Below, one piece after another: positions 1 to 12,239 of a stretch of 64,000 bases of DNA. The position numbers and the translations under genes are program-made. The DNA is from Pardosa pseudoannulata. Taxonomy: Eukaryota > Arthropoda > Arachnida > Araneae > Lycosidae. The stretch is from the NCBI GenBank assembly GCA_032207245.1, contig CM063502.1:108631191-108695190 (forward strand), in the 5' to 3' direction. Each line of letters starts with the position of its first letter. Within the stretch, counting starts at the first letter, position 1. The notes beneath the pieces are model-generated. The model saw only the letters and a program-made list of their open reading frames with translations. It was not told the DNA's origin and did no database searches.

Positions 1-179
1 AAGCTTTTACATGCTGTCGAATATCATAAAAAAGATTTTGTGGTCTCCATATTTTTAAGAAACATTTAATGTTTTTGGCTACGGTCACAGGAGTATTATA
101 TTATCCAAAATTTCGGTTTGATGTTAAAATATTTCGTCTACATTTACCGTTTTGCTTATTAAGTTGCATAACATTCATT

Positions 180-1570
180 TGAAGAAACCAAATTAGTCCT
201 TCAACCCGAATTTCACTTCTTTAGGGACTGAATTTTGAAATACTCTTTCTTAGTCCTTCAATACATAGTTTAAGAAACCTATAGTCTGAATTCCACTTTC
301 CGAACTTCAGTATTTTGGCTATGCGTTAATATGTCCCCTAGTCAGTCAGTTTCTCTCTTTATCAGCACCTCAAGATTCTTAAACTGATGCCTATGAAATT
401 TTGTTGAAATGACATAAATTTTTTCTTTTTTTTTCTTAAACCTCCATTTATAACCTTTTTGTGTTAAATTTTGAAAAACTCTTATTTATTTCTTCCATAG
501 ATAATAGAAGTCTTGGCCCCTCTTCGATGGCTATAAGCTCACTCTTCAAAACCAATCTGAAGTTGGGATTTCTTTTCTTTTATAGTAATATACAAGTAGG
601 TATCAATAGGTGACGCACTTAATGTTGAACACAGCTATAAAGAAAGTAATTAATAAAAATATGAAGAGGAAATGAAATTTTTATAATTTAAATAATTTTC
701 TACAAAAGTTTCGTTCATATTGAGGCTCATGTTCATTCATGTCATAATAGAAGTCTACATTTTTACATTCCCTCTCCTAGGTTCCATAGATTTGGCTCTG
801 AGTTGATGTATCAATTAACCCCTTGAGGACCAGCACGTAAATGCTATAGGAGTCAATCGTTGTGAAAACCGCTGCAGTTTACACCATCCAGTAATTAAAT
901 GTAGCATTTAAAAATTAAAATAAAACGTTCAGATCTCCGATTACGCATACGCGACGCTGGTCTCTCAATACCAAACGGAGATCATCGCATGGAGGCAAAG
1001 CTAGACTGATAAGAGGGAAATCACTGCTTGCCGTATACGAGACGTTGGTCGCGAGGGGGTTAATCAGTCAGTTTCTCCCTTTAACAGCGTATCAAGGTGT
1101 TTAAAAGATTCCTTTCGCGATTTTGATTGTTGAAATTTTCAGAATACAGCTTTTTGTTTCTTCAAACTTCATATTTTCCTTTTATGGATTACATTTTGAG
1201 AAATCATTTCTTAGTGTTTCCATACCGGTTCATAGAAGCATACATTTCAACTTTCACATTCCTAGCTTTAACAGTTTTAGCTTTGCATTAATAAAGTAGT
1301 CAATTTCTCCCTTTACTAGATCATCAAGGAAATGAAAATGACCTCTTTCTAGACTTTGTTGAAACAATAGAAATTTACAGAAAACAACTCATTGTCACTT
1401 CAAACTCTATTTCTCCCTTTCTTAGGTTGAATTTTAAAACACTCTCTCTTAAAGTTTCCATGCAGTTACATAGAAACCTACTTTTCAGCTTTTCCAACTT
1501 CTATAATTTTGGCAACTTCTATGACTTTTTTCGTAACTTCTATAATTTTGATACTACGTTGATATATCAG
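180..1570. repeat. Decayed ~240-bp tandem repeat
   Basis: Several strongly diverged copies of one unit can be followed by recurring phrases: a stretch like TTTTGAAAWACTCTT, then a variant of CATAGAAACCTACATTT, then CAGTCAGTTTCTCCC and ATCAAG. The ATCAAG landmark recurs near 372, 1094 and 1329. The last two are about 236 bp apart; the gap before them also holds the 241-bp TTAA element at 819-1059. No coding potential was seen. It looks like old satellite-like DNA. Confidence 0.5.
819..1059. mobile_element. TTAA-flanked MITE (piggyBac-like)
   Basis: A 241-bp insert lies between TTAA at 815-818 and TTAA at 1060-1063. Its ends are inverted repeats: CCCCTTGAGGACCAGC on the left and, read inward on the other strand, CCCCCTCGCGACCAAC on the right. 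TTAA target duplication plus CCC-starting termini is the signature of piggyBac-superfamily elements. It is too short to encode a transposase, so it is nonautonomous. It sits inside a unit of the tandem repeat, so it is younger than that repeat. GC content is higher than the flanks. Confidence 0.65.
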
Positions 1571-2960
1571 TCGAATTTGTTTGATATATTCGAATAACAT
1601 CATTTAAAAGGTTTTCTCTTTCTATACCAGGTATAAGTTTATAAAAATAAAATAAAATTTGATAATTAGTTTCAAAATTTCCATTTGTTAAATAAATGTT
1701 TTTTGTCCTCTTTTAAAATTAAATACTTACAACACAATTCGCAATCTTTGCATTCTCCAAGATTTAATCCTTTTATTAAATCCTATACACCATAACAAGA
1801 TTGCAAGAACAAATATTATTTTTCTCAGAGAGAAATCCCACAAAATTTAATTCTAAAGATTTCGGATTCTACGCAATAAACTTAAAACAACGTAAGATGA
1901 ACATTAAAGTTAATTTCCCATGATATTCCTTTTTTTTTAGTTTTAGGTGTTTTATGGTTTTAGACAAATCGTCTTAATTCTGTTTAAAGCTGCACCCGAA
2001 GAAACACTGAGGCTTTTTGTTTGTTGTTTTCTAAGGAGATCTAATGGATTTTAACTACTAATGCAATCACAAAGTTTTGAGCCAGGAGTTTCGTTTCGCC
2101 ACGGTAAAGTAATTAAAGGTGTTAAAAGCTCTTAAGCAAAGTTTAACAAGAAATTTTCAGCAGTTCTTTAACATGTTAATAAAAGCATACATACACGTAC
2201 GTACACACATATATATCAGAACTGCCTATAAAAATTTTGCTTTCCCGGACAAAAATGTAAAATTTCACTACCTCCACTCAAGACAAAAATTATTATTAAA
2301 TTAGATATATTGTTAGTAGATGAAACTTGAAAAAACATATAAAACTTGTATAGTCCTTACAAGTAAAAAGCTCAATAACTAAAAATGCATTTATTAAAAG
2401 CCATAAAATAAACTGAACAGGGAAAAGAAAGACCAAAAACAATCATCCTCTAGTCCTTCATACCTCTGAAATCTATAAATATTGTGAAATCAATCCTCAA
2501 AATTGGTGCAAAATCGGTACGATTTTCTGTTCTCCCATGAAACGTATACAATACATTCCTATTTAAATTGATTTAAATTGATTGAATTCTCCCATGAAAC
2601 GTATACATACATACATTGATGCAGCATTTTTATTATTTAAGCCTGTCGTTTTTTATGGCTGTGCCCTTTGATATTAAGTACTGTAAATATTTTTTAGGAA
2701 TTTAGACATAAACAATTTAAACAGGAACTATAAATTTTTAGTAAAATAATAAATCATTATTTTTAAATTTCATAAACAATTTAAATAGGAATTATAAATT
2801 TTTAGTGAAATAAAAAATCATTATTTATAAATTTCTATTGATTTGGTATGCAACATGTCAATATTTTTATTGCATTCACAGCACAAATTCATTTACCCCC
2901 CAGAAATGAAGCCCTAGACAAACATTCGGAAAGTTGTTCACCTCTAGAGTGGGCCCTACA
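1571..2960. other. AT-rich DNA without recognised gene
   Basis: No supported coding sequence was found. A phrase containing CCCATGAAACGTATACA occurs twice (about 2534 and 2590), and a phrase containing AAACAATTTAAA with flanks occurs twice near 2710-2810, pointing to small local duplications. A short ORF at 2119-2304 has no recognisable features and is probably chance. Confidence 0.5.
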
Positions 2961-2961
2961 T

Positions 2962-3007
2962 ATAGATAGATAGATAGATAGATAGTTATCTGTGTGTGTG
3001 TGTGTGT
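2962..3007. repeat. GATA and TG microsatellite
   Basis: About five GATA units are followed within a few bases by about eight TG units. A second short GATA run occurs at 18792-18814. Confidence 0.9.
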
Positions 3008-3424
3008 CTGTAACGATTCTGAAAGTTTGGTCATACATTATGAATAGTAGAATGATGATTTAAGCTTTATTTAAACTTGAATTATACTTTTAATAGATTT
3101 GAAGACATAAATTCCATAGAGCACAAATAATTAAAACGTGGCAGTCTTAGCGGAAATACCTATATTATCCGGATAAGAAAAAGACAACCATTTTAATTTT
3201 ACCAGGTGTGCTACTCCCGTCGTACTCAAAGCAGAACCATAAGGAAGTAAAAGATTGAAGCAAAGAGTTCGCAGATGCGATCTGACATAAAAGCCCCTAC
3301 GTTACACGTGTATGATCTCGTAGACCAAGTCTAGTTTTTCTGCGTACATTTCCCCTATTTAGGATGAAAAGGGAAGTTCAAATTTGGAATTAGAGCTTAA
3401 TAGTTTCGCTAGTTTTTTTATCAT

Positions 3425-4650
3425 TACACACACACACACACATAAATAACCGAAGATCCATTACATTATGATCACCCTCCATTTATCACAATTGACTCTC
3501 CCAGGAACAAAATGACCGCACGTGCGCTGCTGATATTAGGGTTATAAAGCGGCTATGCATTGTATTTCTAAACATGATTGGATTAGTGACATAATGGGAA
3601 AAATAGCTGATTTATTGGACTCCCATAAATGACAAATTGTTATGGTTCAGTGACTGGGAACATCAGTATCATGTAACACCCTGCTGGTTGCAGCCAACCT
3701 CCCATACGGGTGGCGTAGGCATTGAGTGCAACCCCGGGAACACAAATCGCCCATCATACGCTTAACCATAGGGAATTACCTTTGTAATGGCGAGTTTAGT
3801 GTACTGTTCACATGCAGTTGTTATAAGCATATATGGAAAGTAGTGCACGGATCGTGAAACAACAAGTCGCCGACCATCAGTGTGTCGTCCACGGACCATT
3901 GATTCCAGAGGAGAGAGGAGATTGCTACGCACTGTTCGCCGTGACCGAAGAGCTACAACAGCCGAAATCACCACCAGCTACAAGAGTGGGGACCCAGACA
4001 GGGTTTCTCAACACATTGGGCAGTGTACATTGCTGCGTATGAGCCTACACTTCCGTAGACCGACGCATGTCCCTACACTGACAGCATATCAATCACCAGC
4101 TGCGTCTGAAATGGGCCAAGAAACATCGGAATTGGGCATTAGAAGATTGGAAGAAAGTTGCATGGTCCAACGAATCACTCTTTCTGATCCATCACTTCTA
4201 CGGACTGTGCAAATACGCCGATTTCCAAAGGAAATCCTGGCTCCCGGAGGCACGGTTTGACGGACACAAGCCGGTGGCGGGGGTATTATGGTGCGGGTAA
4301 TGTTTTCATGGAGCACATTAGAACCCATAATCTCCATAGAACAATTCCTCAAGCTAAATGAGCATCGTTGAAGACCAGGTTCACCCATTCATGACAACAG
4401 TATTTCCGGCGGAGGATAGTGTTTACCAACAGGATAATGCACCATGTCATAAGGATCAAATCGTCAGGGAATGGTTCGTAGAACATTGCAGGACCACTTG
4501 GTACCAGTTACCTCATACTACCTATCAGCCCATTGTGGAATCAATACCACCCCGAGTGCTGACTAAAGATGGCCCTACATGTTATTAATAGGGTAATCAT
4601 AATATAATGGCTGCTCGGTGTATTTATGTGTGTGTTTTTTGTATATAAAG
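3425..4650 (+). mobile_element. Degenerate Tc1-like DNA transposon
   Basis: An element of about 1.2 kb bounded by inverted repeats. The left end (3458-3480) reads CCATTACATTATGATCACCC. The right end (4590-4610), read on the other strand, gives CCATTATATTATGATTACCC. The similarity runs outward through a CACACAC/ATAAATA stretch on both sides, so the inverted repeats are about 55 bp. Between them lies one decayed Tc1/mariner-type transposase. The element is GC-richer than its surroundings. The exact outer ends and the TA target duplication are blurred by the CA repeat. Confidence 0.8.
3870..4588 (+). pseudogene. Tc1-like transposase pseudogene
   Basis: The reading frame changes at least once, near 4085, and stop codons interrupt it around 4260-4360. 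In order one sees an N-terminal HTH-like region with the RRLLRTVRRDRRATTAEI type of sequence, then (other frame) LRLKWAKKHRNW and a WSNES motif (4163-4177), then QQDNAPCH (about 4428-4451), close to the QDNAPCH/QDNARPH motif of Tc1 transposases. The first catalytic Asp of the DDE triad, normally WSDES, is Asn here (codon 4169-4171). With the frameshift and stops the copy cannot be active. Family assignment is by motif only. Confidence 0.8.
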
Positions 4651-4659
4651 AGAGAAAAG

Positions 4660-7000
4660 AGATTGAGAGATATATAAATACATCGACATTATAATGTCAT
4701 ATGCCCCTCATCTAACCATTGCAGACATCAGATGGATATCCAGTGAACAATTTGTGTTGTTATGCACACATCGGAGTTAGGCAAGGTAGGCAACTGTCTA
4801 CGGCGGCAAATTTTAGGAGCTGAAAATCACCTGAACAAGAGCAAAAAAAAAATACAGAGTTTACAAAAATATACTTCGTTTATTTAAATCTTGAAAATAA
4901 ATAATCAATATAGTTATTTTCTTTTTATTAAAAAATTATTTTTAAAAAAGTTACAAAAAAAAAATCCTGGAAGGTAAAGAGTATTATAGAATTTTGTTAG
5001 TCCTGCCTAAAACAGAATGTAGCTGCTTGTTCTACATTTTTTTGCCAGCACTTACATTTATGAACAAGCTCTCTAATGATATTGAATAAGTCAAAAGCTA
5101 AAAGAAGAAATTGTTGATAATTTAAAGTGAATTTTAGACATACGCATCGTATTTTTAACTTGAAATGGCAGTTAATTTGGGGGGGGGGGCTTTTGACTGG
5201 GGGACCGGGCGCTTTCCCCTTTCAGGCCCTGTGTTTTCCTACGACGGCTAAACGCCACGGACGGTCCCATGATATAAATGTACATCATAAGTGCCGTGAA
5301 GAGGTTGCCTGCCCCATATGATAAATTCCCCGTTAATGAATAATAATTAAGAAGATTTTTATTAAAATTATATATTATTTTTTATAAATTATATGTTTTT
5401 ACTTGTGAAGGTGGATGCTAAAAATTATTTTCAGTGAAAAAGAATCTTTATCACACTGCTTAATTTAATATCTTTTGAAAAGTATTTATTGTAACTTTCG
5501 GTTAAATAATTACTTTCGTTGAGTAAAAATAATTTTTTAGATAATTAGTATTTACATTTCAAAACATGTATTCACAATTAAATTTTGTTTTCTAGTTTGT
5601 AATATTTTCATGTTTTGGAGAAAACAAAATGTCCTTCTCTCTAAGTAAATTTAGCTCGATAATAACTTGTACGGGGGAGGTAAATTTGACATCTACCCCT
5701 GCAAATTTGACTTCTTCGTCGAGGGGCAGAAACGTCGCGGCACTAAGATACATAAGTACACACCTATATAAAGATAGAGCATCCAGAGAAATGAGTGTAA
5801 AAACTAAATTTCCTAGTCAATTTAAAAGTAATTTAATAAATGGGTTTTATAACAGTGATTAGTGACTACAAAAAACTATTTTGAGGCTTATAATTTATCA
5901 GTTCACGTGAATATACTATAACCACAAAATAAAGTTTCTGTCACGAATTTTTTTAAAAATATGAGAATTATAAGGAATAAATATTATATAATAAAAATAA
6001 TTATACATGTGGACTTTTTAGATGATAAATGCTTATAATTAACAATAATGAAGAAAAAATGAGCAGTTAAAATAAAATGAAACAGTTTAAAAGAATTTTA
6101 TTATAAGCTATTTTCACAGATACTGAAAAAACAGTGTGTTTCCCAAAAAGATCAATTTCTTAAAATCGATAAAAAAAATTATTTAGAACTATTCATGGAG
6201 CAGCATTTTTATAATTCATAAAATAAATATTTTAACTTTCATTTTTATCTCCCACGGCTGAATTTCTAACGAAAAAAAATATATATTTAGTGGCGCCATC
6301 TTTTATCGTGAAAGAGTACTTAAAAATCAATAACACGTTTCAATAAATTATGTAAACTTACCAGTTATAAATACTCCTTCCTTTCTCTTATTTTTATTTG
6401 GGAACAGGACTCAGAATTTAGACTTATAATTCAAGAGTTGAACTTTAAAACTAAAACATTAACCTCCACTAAAGCTAGAAAAAGAATGCTATTGTTTCAT
6501 ATACTACTCAGTATCAGTATTAGGAAAGAAAAGAGACTTGAGGAATCCAAAAACAACAAACTGTGAGGTTCATTCAGTAAAGTAATTTTTAAATTTCTTT
6601 TTCACTTTCAATTTAGCTATTAAAGCATCGGAGGGAGATAATATTCGTATTCTAAAAGTGGGATGCGAATACTAGGTAAAATTATCCAAACGCTGACTAA
6701 TATAGAACTTGGGAGTCCTAAATGAATATATACCGAAGAGAGGAGTATAATCGAAACTTTAACAAACACCATTATTACTATAAATTTAATACAAATTTAT
6801 TTAAAATTAATTTTAATGTTTTCTAAGATGGTACTAGTTCTAGTATATTACTACATAGTATATTTAAAATATAAGAGTATAAATTAAATGTTGAAAATAA
6901 TCATTTATCACAAAAAGGAGGGAAATCATACCTTTATTACACATTTACAGTACTATTAATTGGTACTACTAATTACACTATTAATTGGTCAAGTAGGCAT
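4660..7000. other. AT-rich DNA without recognised gene
   Basis: Mostly AT-rich sequence. A G-rich run and a GC-richer patch near 5180-5330 may be a fragment of a mobile element but shows no identifiable ends. A 77-codon ORF at 5629-5862 has no recognisable motif; low-complexity Ser/Thr content and lack of splice signals make it doubtful. Confidence 0.45.
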
Positions 7001-7008
7001 TTAATTAA

Positions 7009-7120
7009 CCCCTTCCCGGTTTTTCCCGAGCTGAACTCGGGCAGGCAATATTTACCATCCTGGCTCATCCCGAGTGTAGCTCGGGCACTGTGAAATTTTA
7101 CACTGTGCAATCAGTCTTTC
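7009..7120 (+). mobile_element. Possible left end of a TTAA element
   Basis: After TTAA (7005-7008) the sequence starts CCCCTTCCCGG and contains two short palindromes, CCCGAGCTGAACTCGGG and CCCGAGTGTAGCTCGGG, about 50 bp apart. The start resembles other TTAA-elements in the window. No matching right end was found, so this is at most a fragment. Confidence 0.35.
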
Positions 7121-8350
7121 CTGAATTATCTCACATGTGCTTTTTAATGTTTCTATTGCTTTTGTTTACTTTTCTGACTACTAGATTGCGATGTTGGACT
7201 ATGTGTAGTACCGTGTTTTCGATTATATCATACACGATCAAATTTTGATGAATAATTTCATAATCATTTATGCAAATGCAAAGGATATAAATAAAATCTA
7301 ATTCCAGATAAAAGCTAGGTGTTCTAAGCTTTAAATTTATAGTTAGTGTGAATTGACTCCAAAGTCTAATGTTTTCTGACGCACAGGAAGCCAACTATAC
7401 AGGTAAATTACTCAATCGAAAAATCGATTAAAAAATCGATTTAAATAAATCGATTTTTGACATAAATTTTTAGGGAATTTTGTATGCGGATGATGCTATT
7501 ATGTTAAAAAGCTATGTATATCTGAAAATAAGCATAAAAATTTTGACATTTTTTTTACCCATAAACCCAAAATAAAATTAACCTGGAAGGTGTTATAACC
7601 ATTAATATATAACCTTTAATATATAACCTTTAATAACCTTTAAATAACCTTTAATATATGTCTGGCTTTCATCATGTGAGTATTTCAGTATGAATTGCAT
7701 TAAGTGCATTGAATGTTTTTTCACAAGCATTTTGACCAATTTTTGACATGAAACCTAAGTTTGAAGTTTTTCAGTGGAGTCCAGAAGGTGGAATAAATTC
7801 TTGAAATTCTTTCTTATCATTGCTTATATTAGACCTAGACAATTTGTTCTCTAGTATTAATTCATAAATAGTACATATTTTAGAAATAGCAATAGGATTT
7901 ATTTTACAGTACAGAGTAGCTTAGCAGAGTGTACAATCAATAAAAATCGTATGTCAACTTCCCAAGAATGTAAAAATATGGTAAAAGATAACAAAAGCTT
8001 TGAAAAAATAATTCGAAATGTACAAGGAGCTTATTGAAAAGTTAGCTAGATAAGTACACTAGATAACAGACAGAAAAGTCCATGTGCAGGTCAAGAAAAA
8101 TTTAGCATTTAGTAAGGGATATGATTCCCTATCTCCACCCACCCCCATTGCAGTAGAGGATGTGAAGAAACCGCAACTAACTGTAAAACAACGGACAGTT
8201 CTGGTGGAGATAAAAATGTAAATACGAGCTTACTATAATACGAGCATGAAGTTCACCATCACTTTCCAACTGTACTGTTATCTCCAAATACCTCTTCTAA
8301 ATGTTAAGTTTTGCAATATACTCTCCTTTCTAGTAAAACATCGAGCATTT
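7121..8350. other. AT-rich DNA without recognised gene
   Basis: Nothing coding was recognised. Around 7415-7460 there is a small cluster of the palindrome AATCGATT/AAATCGATTT. Around 7590-7660 the phrase AACCTTTAATA is repeated four to five times in tandem. Confidence 0.5.
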
Positions 8351-8389
8351 AATTGGAAAAGGGGGTATTTTGCGGGACCATAAATGAGC

Positions 8390-8605
8390 TGGTAAGGAAA
8401 CAGCTTGACCTGGAAACCGGGCAAGAAGCTACGCAATCATCGGAAATGACGGTGTCTTTTATTGTATCGCGTAGATTTTCTTCTTGGTTCGACACACGAT
8501 ATGTATCATCTGAGCATACTATTTACGAGGTTGTCAAGGGTTTCTTGAGGTACTGTGCTCCATTCTTCTTGGAATCCTCTTGGAGTCATGATGTGGACTA
8601 ACATA
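8390..8605 (-). pseudogene. Tc1-like transposase C-terminal fragment
   Basis: Read on the minus strand, the stretch gives FQEEWSTVPQETLDNLVNSM followed by a decayed tail. This matches the pattern of the Tc1 transposase C-terminus (EEW..IPQE.L..LV.SMPRR). The remainder is shifted or stopped. Its orientation is opposite to the Tc1 fragment that follows at once, so the two come from separate insertions or an inversion. Confidence 0.55.
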
Positions 8606-8624
8606 TTAGAGACGGCTGCACAGA

Positions 8625-8985
8625 CCTCCACACTTTAAGACGGGATCTATTACTGTTAAAAGATACAAAGACGATTTACTTGATCCTTAGTTTCACTTTC
8701 ATATTTAAGGATGGTAATACACGTTCTCACCCTGGGATCATCATTTTTGGAGGTATGCAGCGTATTCATTGGCCTCCTTGGTACGCTGATCTTAATCTTA
8801 TAGAGCATGCATAAATTGTGTCTGGAGACAACCTGTTACCGGTCAATACCTTCAGAATTTAGTTCTAGTGTTGAAAAATGTTGTCCATCCTGCTTGGAAT
8901 TCTTTGAATATAAAACTTATCAATTTTCTCATTGAAAGTATGAGAAATCCTTGTGAAGCACACAGAAGTATAAGTGGTAATTATA
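8625..8985 (+). pseudogene. Tc1-like transposase fragment
   Basis: In one reading frame, broken by several stops, one sees GSITVKRYKDDLLDP, then a decayed DNxRxH-type motif (DGNTRSH, about 8713-8733), then IHWPPWYADLNLIEHA (about 8770-8815), and finally LINFLIESMRNPCEA. These correspond in order to the RYRDEIL, QDNARPH, WPA-SPDLNPIEH and SMPRR blocks of Tc1 transposases. The second Asp and the Glu of the catalytic triad are still recognisable. The copy is dead. Confidence 0.65.
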
Positions 8986-9768
8986 CCTTATATTAAACAT
9001 AAACATTTAATTTATTAATAATTCTTTTTCGTTAAACATGAAACTACTGGTATGACCATTTTGCTTGGAACTGTGTTTCATTTATTATTATAAATGTTAG
9101 TATTAACTTTGTTCCTCCCTTATTTGTTTTCTTGTTACACTTTTACACATGCATACCAAGTTTCGTTCAATTCAGATTTAAAAAGCCTTCAGTTTATACT
9201 CAAATAGCAATAATACTTAATATTAGGATATAAGTATATAAATTTAAGTGTAGGAACGTTGCCAGAGGGGAGGTCTAACGGATTTTGGCCCCTTTCCCAC
9301 ATGAAATTCAAAAGTTTACTGCACTGCATTTTAATACTGAAATAAAAGTACATTTTCAAGTATAAGAATTTTGAAATTTTAAAATTTCTATCTACATTAG
9401 CGTTTAATGCAATTGATAATATTAAATATTAATATTAATTTTTTTTTTGTAATTTTTACTAAATTATATGTTGCATTAGTCAACACATTGTATGCGGGAC
9501 ACGTACTAGTACGTTTTCTGACGATTGATATTTGAGTGCTGGTCACATATTAGTACGGGTTAGTGTAGCAACATGGTTTGTTTGTGGGTACAAAAATAAC
9601 GGTGTATACAGGAAAACGAAGCTGAATGTTCTTGTCTACTAAATAAATTCTGGAAAAATTTAGAAATTTAGACAAAAATTAGTTTTTACATTAGTTGATG
9701 TGGAACCCCAAAACGGGAAGTTTAATTTAAAAAAATCAGTTTAGATTTAAAAGTAATTTTTATTTATC
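8986..9768. other. AT-rich DNA without recognised gene
   Basis: No gene seen. Near 9490-9570 there are paired phrases with ACTAGTACG and ATTAGTACG that may be part of an old element. Confidence 0.45.
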
Positions 9769-9984
9769 TGTGAAAAAGGGAAGAGAGAGGGCGTTGATGA
9801 TCAGCGTCCGTTGGGTAAGTGTTGTGAGTTGGCAGGCGAGGGATGTGAAGCGTACCACGCTAATAATATGGTTCCGATTGAAGGTGGCCTACCTTATAAT
9901 AAGGCAGCTGTAAATATTGTATAAAGTGTGTTTGTGTGAATAAAGTGTGTGTTTAAAAGAACCACCGACTGGCCGTCCTTAATA
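9769..9984 (+). repeat. 5' LTR of BEL/Pao element
   Basis: The 216-bp sequence begins TGTGAAAAAGGG and ends CCTTAATA. It recurs at 15623-15838 with about five substitutions, all in the first ~75 bp. An AATAAA polyadenylation signal precedes the end (about 9940). Right after it comes a TGGAGCATCGGCC stretch that could be the primer-binding site. The flanking bases before it (TTATC) do not match those after the 3' LTR. Confidence 0.85.
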
Positions 9985-10168
9985 GTGGAGCATCGGCCGA
10001 AAAAGAAAGAATTGCCAGAAGTCCGCTTGATGGAGATTTTTGTTTCGGATCATGCCTCAGAGGGAACCGGAATAGCGGTAAGTGTTTAAAGAGAATTTAT
10101 TTGTGAGAATTTATAGCATTCATTTGATAAATTTGTGCAGTCTTGGGTACATTATATATAATTTAGAA

Positions 10169-11560
10169 ATGGCAGAAAATTTTCAAAGATTAAAAAGTAA
10201 ACGAACTGCTTTAAGAACTGTAGTTTCGAAACTTTTAAAGAAAATTGATGATAGTTTAAAATCAGAAAACAAAGATGACTTGAAGGAGTCATATGACCTA
10301 ATAATTGAAAAGAAAGGAAATTTAAAACAATTAGATGATGAAATTCATAATTTAATTGAATTATAATCACTAGAATTGGACGTAATTACTTCCGAAGAGT
10401 ACCAGGAAAAGTGTTCGCGAGTTATTAAAAGAATAAATTTAATGTTACAAAGCGATAAAGTACAAGAAATAAATGATGATCAAAATAGATCTACTCTTCA
10501 AATTGCTCAGAGTTCGGTAAAACTTCCGAAATTAATATTAGAAAAAAAATTCAGGTGATCCTACGAAATTCACTGATTTTTGGAATAATTTTGAAAATAC
10601 AATTAATAATAACGAAGCTCTAAACAAAATTGAAAAATTTGCATATTTGAAAACGTTGCTTGTAGGCCCAGCGAGTAATGTAGTAGCTGGTTTAGAATTA
10701 AATGAAGTAAATTATGATGAAAGTTTAAAAGCACTCAAAGATAGGTTTGGAAAAAAGGATATAATAGTAAGTCAATTTATGAACAAACTTTTAAATTTAG
10801 AACCTGTCAGGAGTTCACGCAATGTTAAGGGCTTAAGAAAGTTGTACGATGATATAGAAATTGCCGTTCGGAATTTAGAGGCACAGAATGTAACAAAAGG
10901 TTCTTTCGGGCAATTATTGATTCCTGTTTTGTTAAAATCAATTCCAGAAGATCTAGTGCTAGAATTTAATAGAAGTAAAAAATCTAAAGAGGAAATAAAA
11001 GTGTCAGATTTATTGAATTTTATTAAAACTGAAGTTGAATGTCGCGAAGTTTCTAATTTTTTGATGCACGAAAGGAAGACTGCCGTTCCTCCACGTTCTG
11101 AAAATTCACAGCTTGAGAGTAAAAAATACTTCAGAAATGTATCCACGGCTGCAAGTTTTAATACTGTTGATAATTGTACATGCATCTTCTGTGACAAATT
11201 TCACGACTCATTTTCGTGTGATAAGAGTGTCAAAGAAAAACTGTGTAAATTATGCGATGAAAGCCGTTGTTATTTGTGTTTTAAAAGGTTTCATATGAGC
11301 AGGGTTTGTAAAAATAAAAGAAGTTGTAGTAAGTGCGGGTTTAAATCACACCACGAATCTCTGTGTACTAATCATCTAAATCGAAACAAAACGCGATTTG
11401 ATTCAAAGGAGAGAAAAAATGAGTTATCTGAATCTAAGCAAAACGAAACTGTACAGTCTGGAAGCACTCCAGATGAGCAAACACTTTCGGTTTCAAACAG
11501 TGTTTCGAGTAACAATTTATTACAAACTTGTTCGGTTTTGGCCTACTCTAATGGAAAATC
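10169..11560 (+). pseudogene. BEL/Pao gag region (broken)
   Basis: The likely start codon is the ATG at 10169, followed by a Lys/Glu/Leu-rich predicted helical segment. An in-frame TAA at 10364 and a frameshift around 10545-10555 interrupt it; the sequence resumes with SGDPTKFTDFWNNF, a hallmark of BEL gag. A Cys/His-rich region at about 11175-11380 holds zinc-knuckle-like motifs (CXXC spacings followed by His and Cys), expected for RNA binding by the gag protein. It runs directly into the protease region in the same frame. Confidence 0.85.
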
Positions 11561-12185
11561 AGAAATAACTAATTTAATTTTAGATAGCGGATCAACACGC
11601 AGTTTTGTACATATTGATCTAGTTAAAAGACTTGGGTTAAAAATTATAGGTGAAGAAAAGCTGTCTCTGTTCTGTTTCGGGATGACAAACGCTACCCCCA
11701 AAACATTCCCAGTTGTGGAATTCTTCGTTTCCGATAAACAGAAAAGCAATAAATTGAGAGTCAAGTGCTTGGTAAGTGACGTAATCACGGCGGCACCTCT
11801 CAGCGTTGTGTCAAAACAAACGTTTGAGAGAATGAACAGTTTGGGGTTGGAAATCGCAGATATGTGTGATTCTTCGGCAAATGTAGAGGTACTGGTAGGC
11901 GTGGATTACTTTTGGCAGATAGTAGGGGGGAAAATTTCCCTCTCAAGGGAGATTTATGCGGTCTCGACTATGTTCGGGTACATACCAGTCGGTATACAGT
12001 TCAATGAAAACGGCGTTATAGCTCAGAATTGCGTACTTGCAAACTTGGCTTCTTGTTTACAAGATTCTTTGAGATCACTGTGGAGTTTGAAATTTATGAG
12101 TATAAACGATGACACGTCAGTGTCTAGTGAGAAAAAGGAACAGGTTGAGCATTTTGAGAAGGAAATAAAAAAGAAACGTGATTGA
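11560..12185 (+). pseudogene. BEL/Pao aspartic protease region
   Basis: The motif ILDSGST (about 11578-11598) is the active-site DSG/DTG signature of a retroviral-type aspartic protease. Downstream the sequence VGVDYFWQIV and the MFGYIPVG stretch correspond to the conserved linker between protease and reverse transcriptase in BEL elements. The frame ends at TGA 12183, with further stops at 12186 and 12198. Confidence 0.85.
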
Positions 12186-12239
12186 TAATCTGTAAATTTA
12201 TTGTGAAAATCAGACGCAAAAGAGTTAGAGAATAATTTT

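Noticed and set aside
5629..5862. 77-codon ORF
   Set aside because: No domain, signal or homologous pattern; flanks are AT-rich without splice or polyadenylation context.
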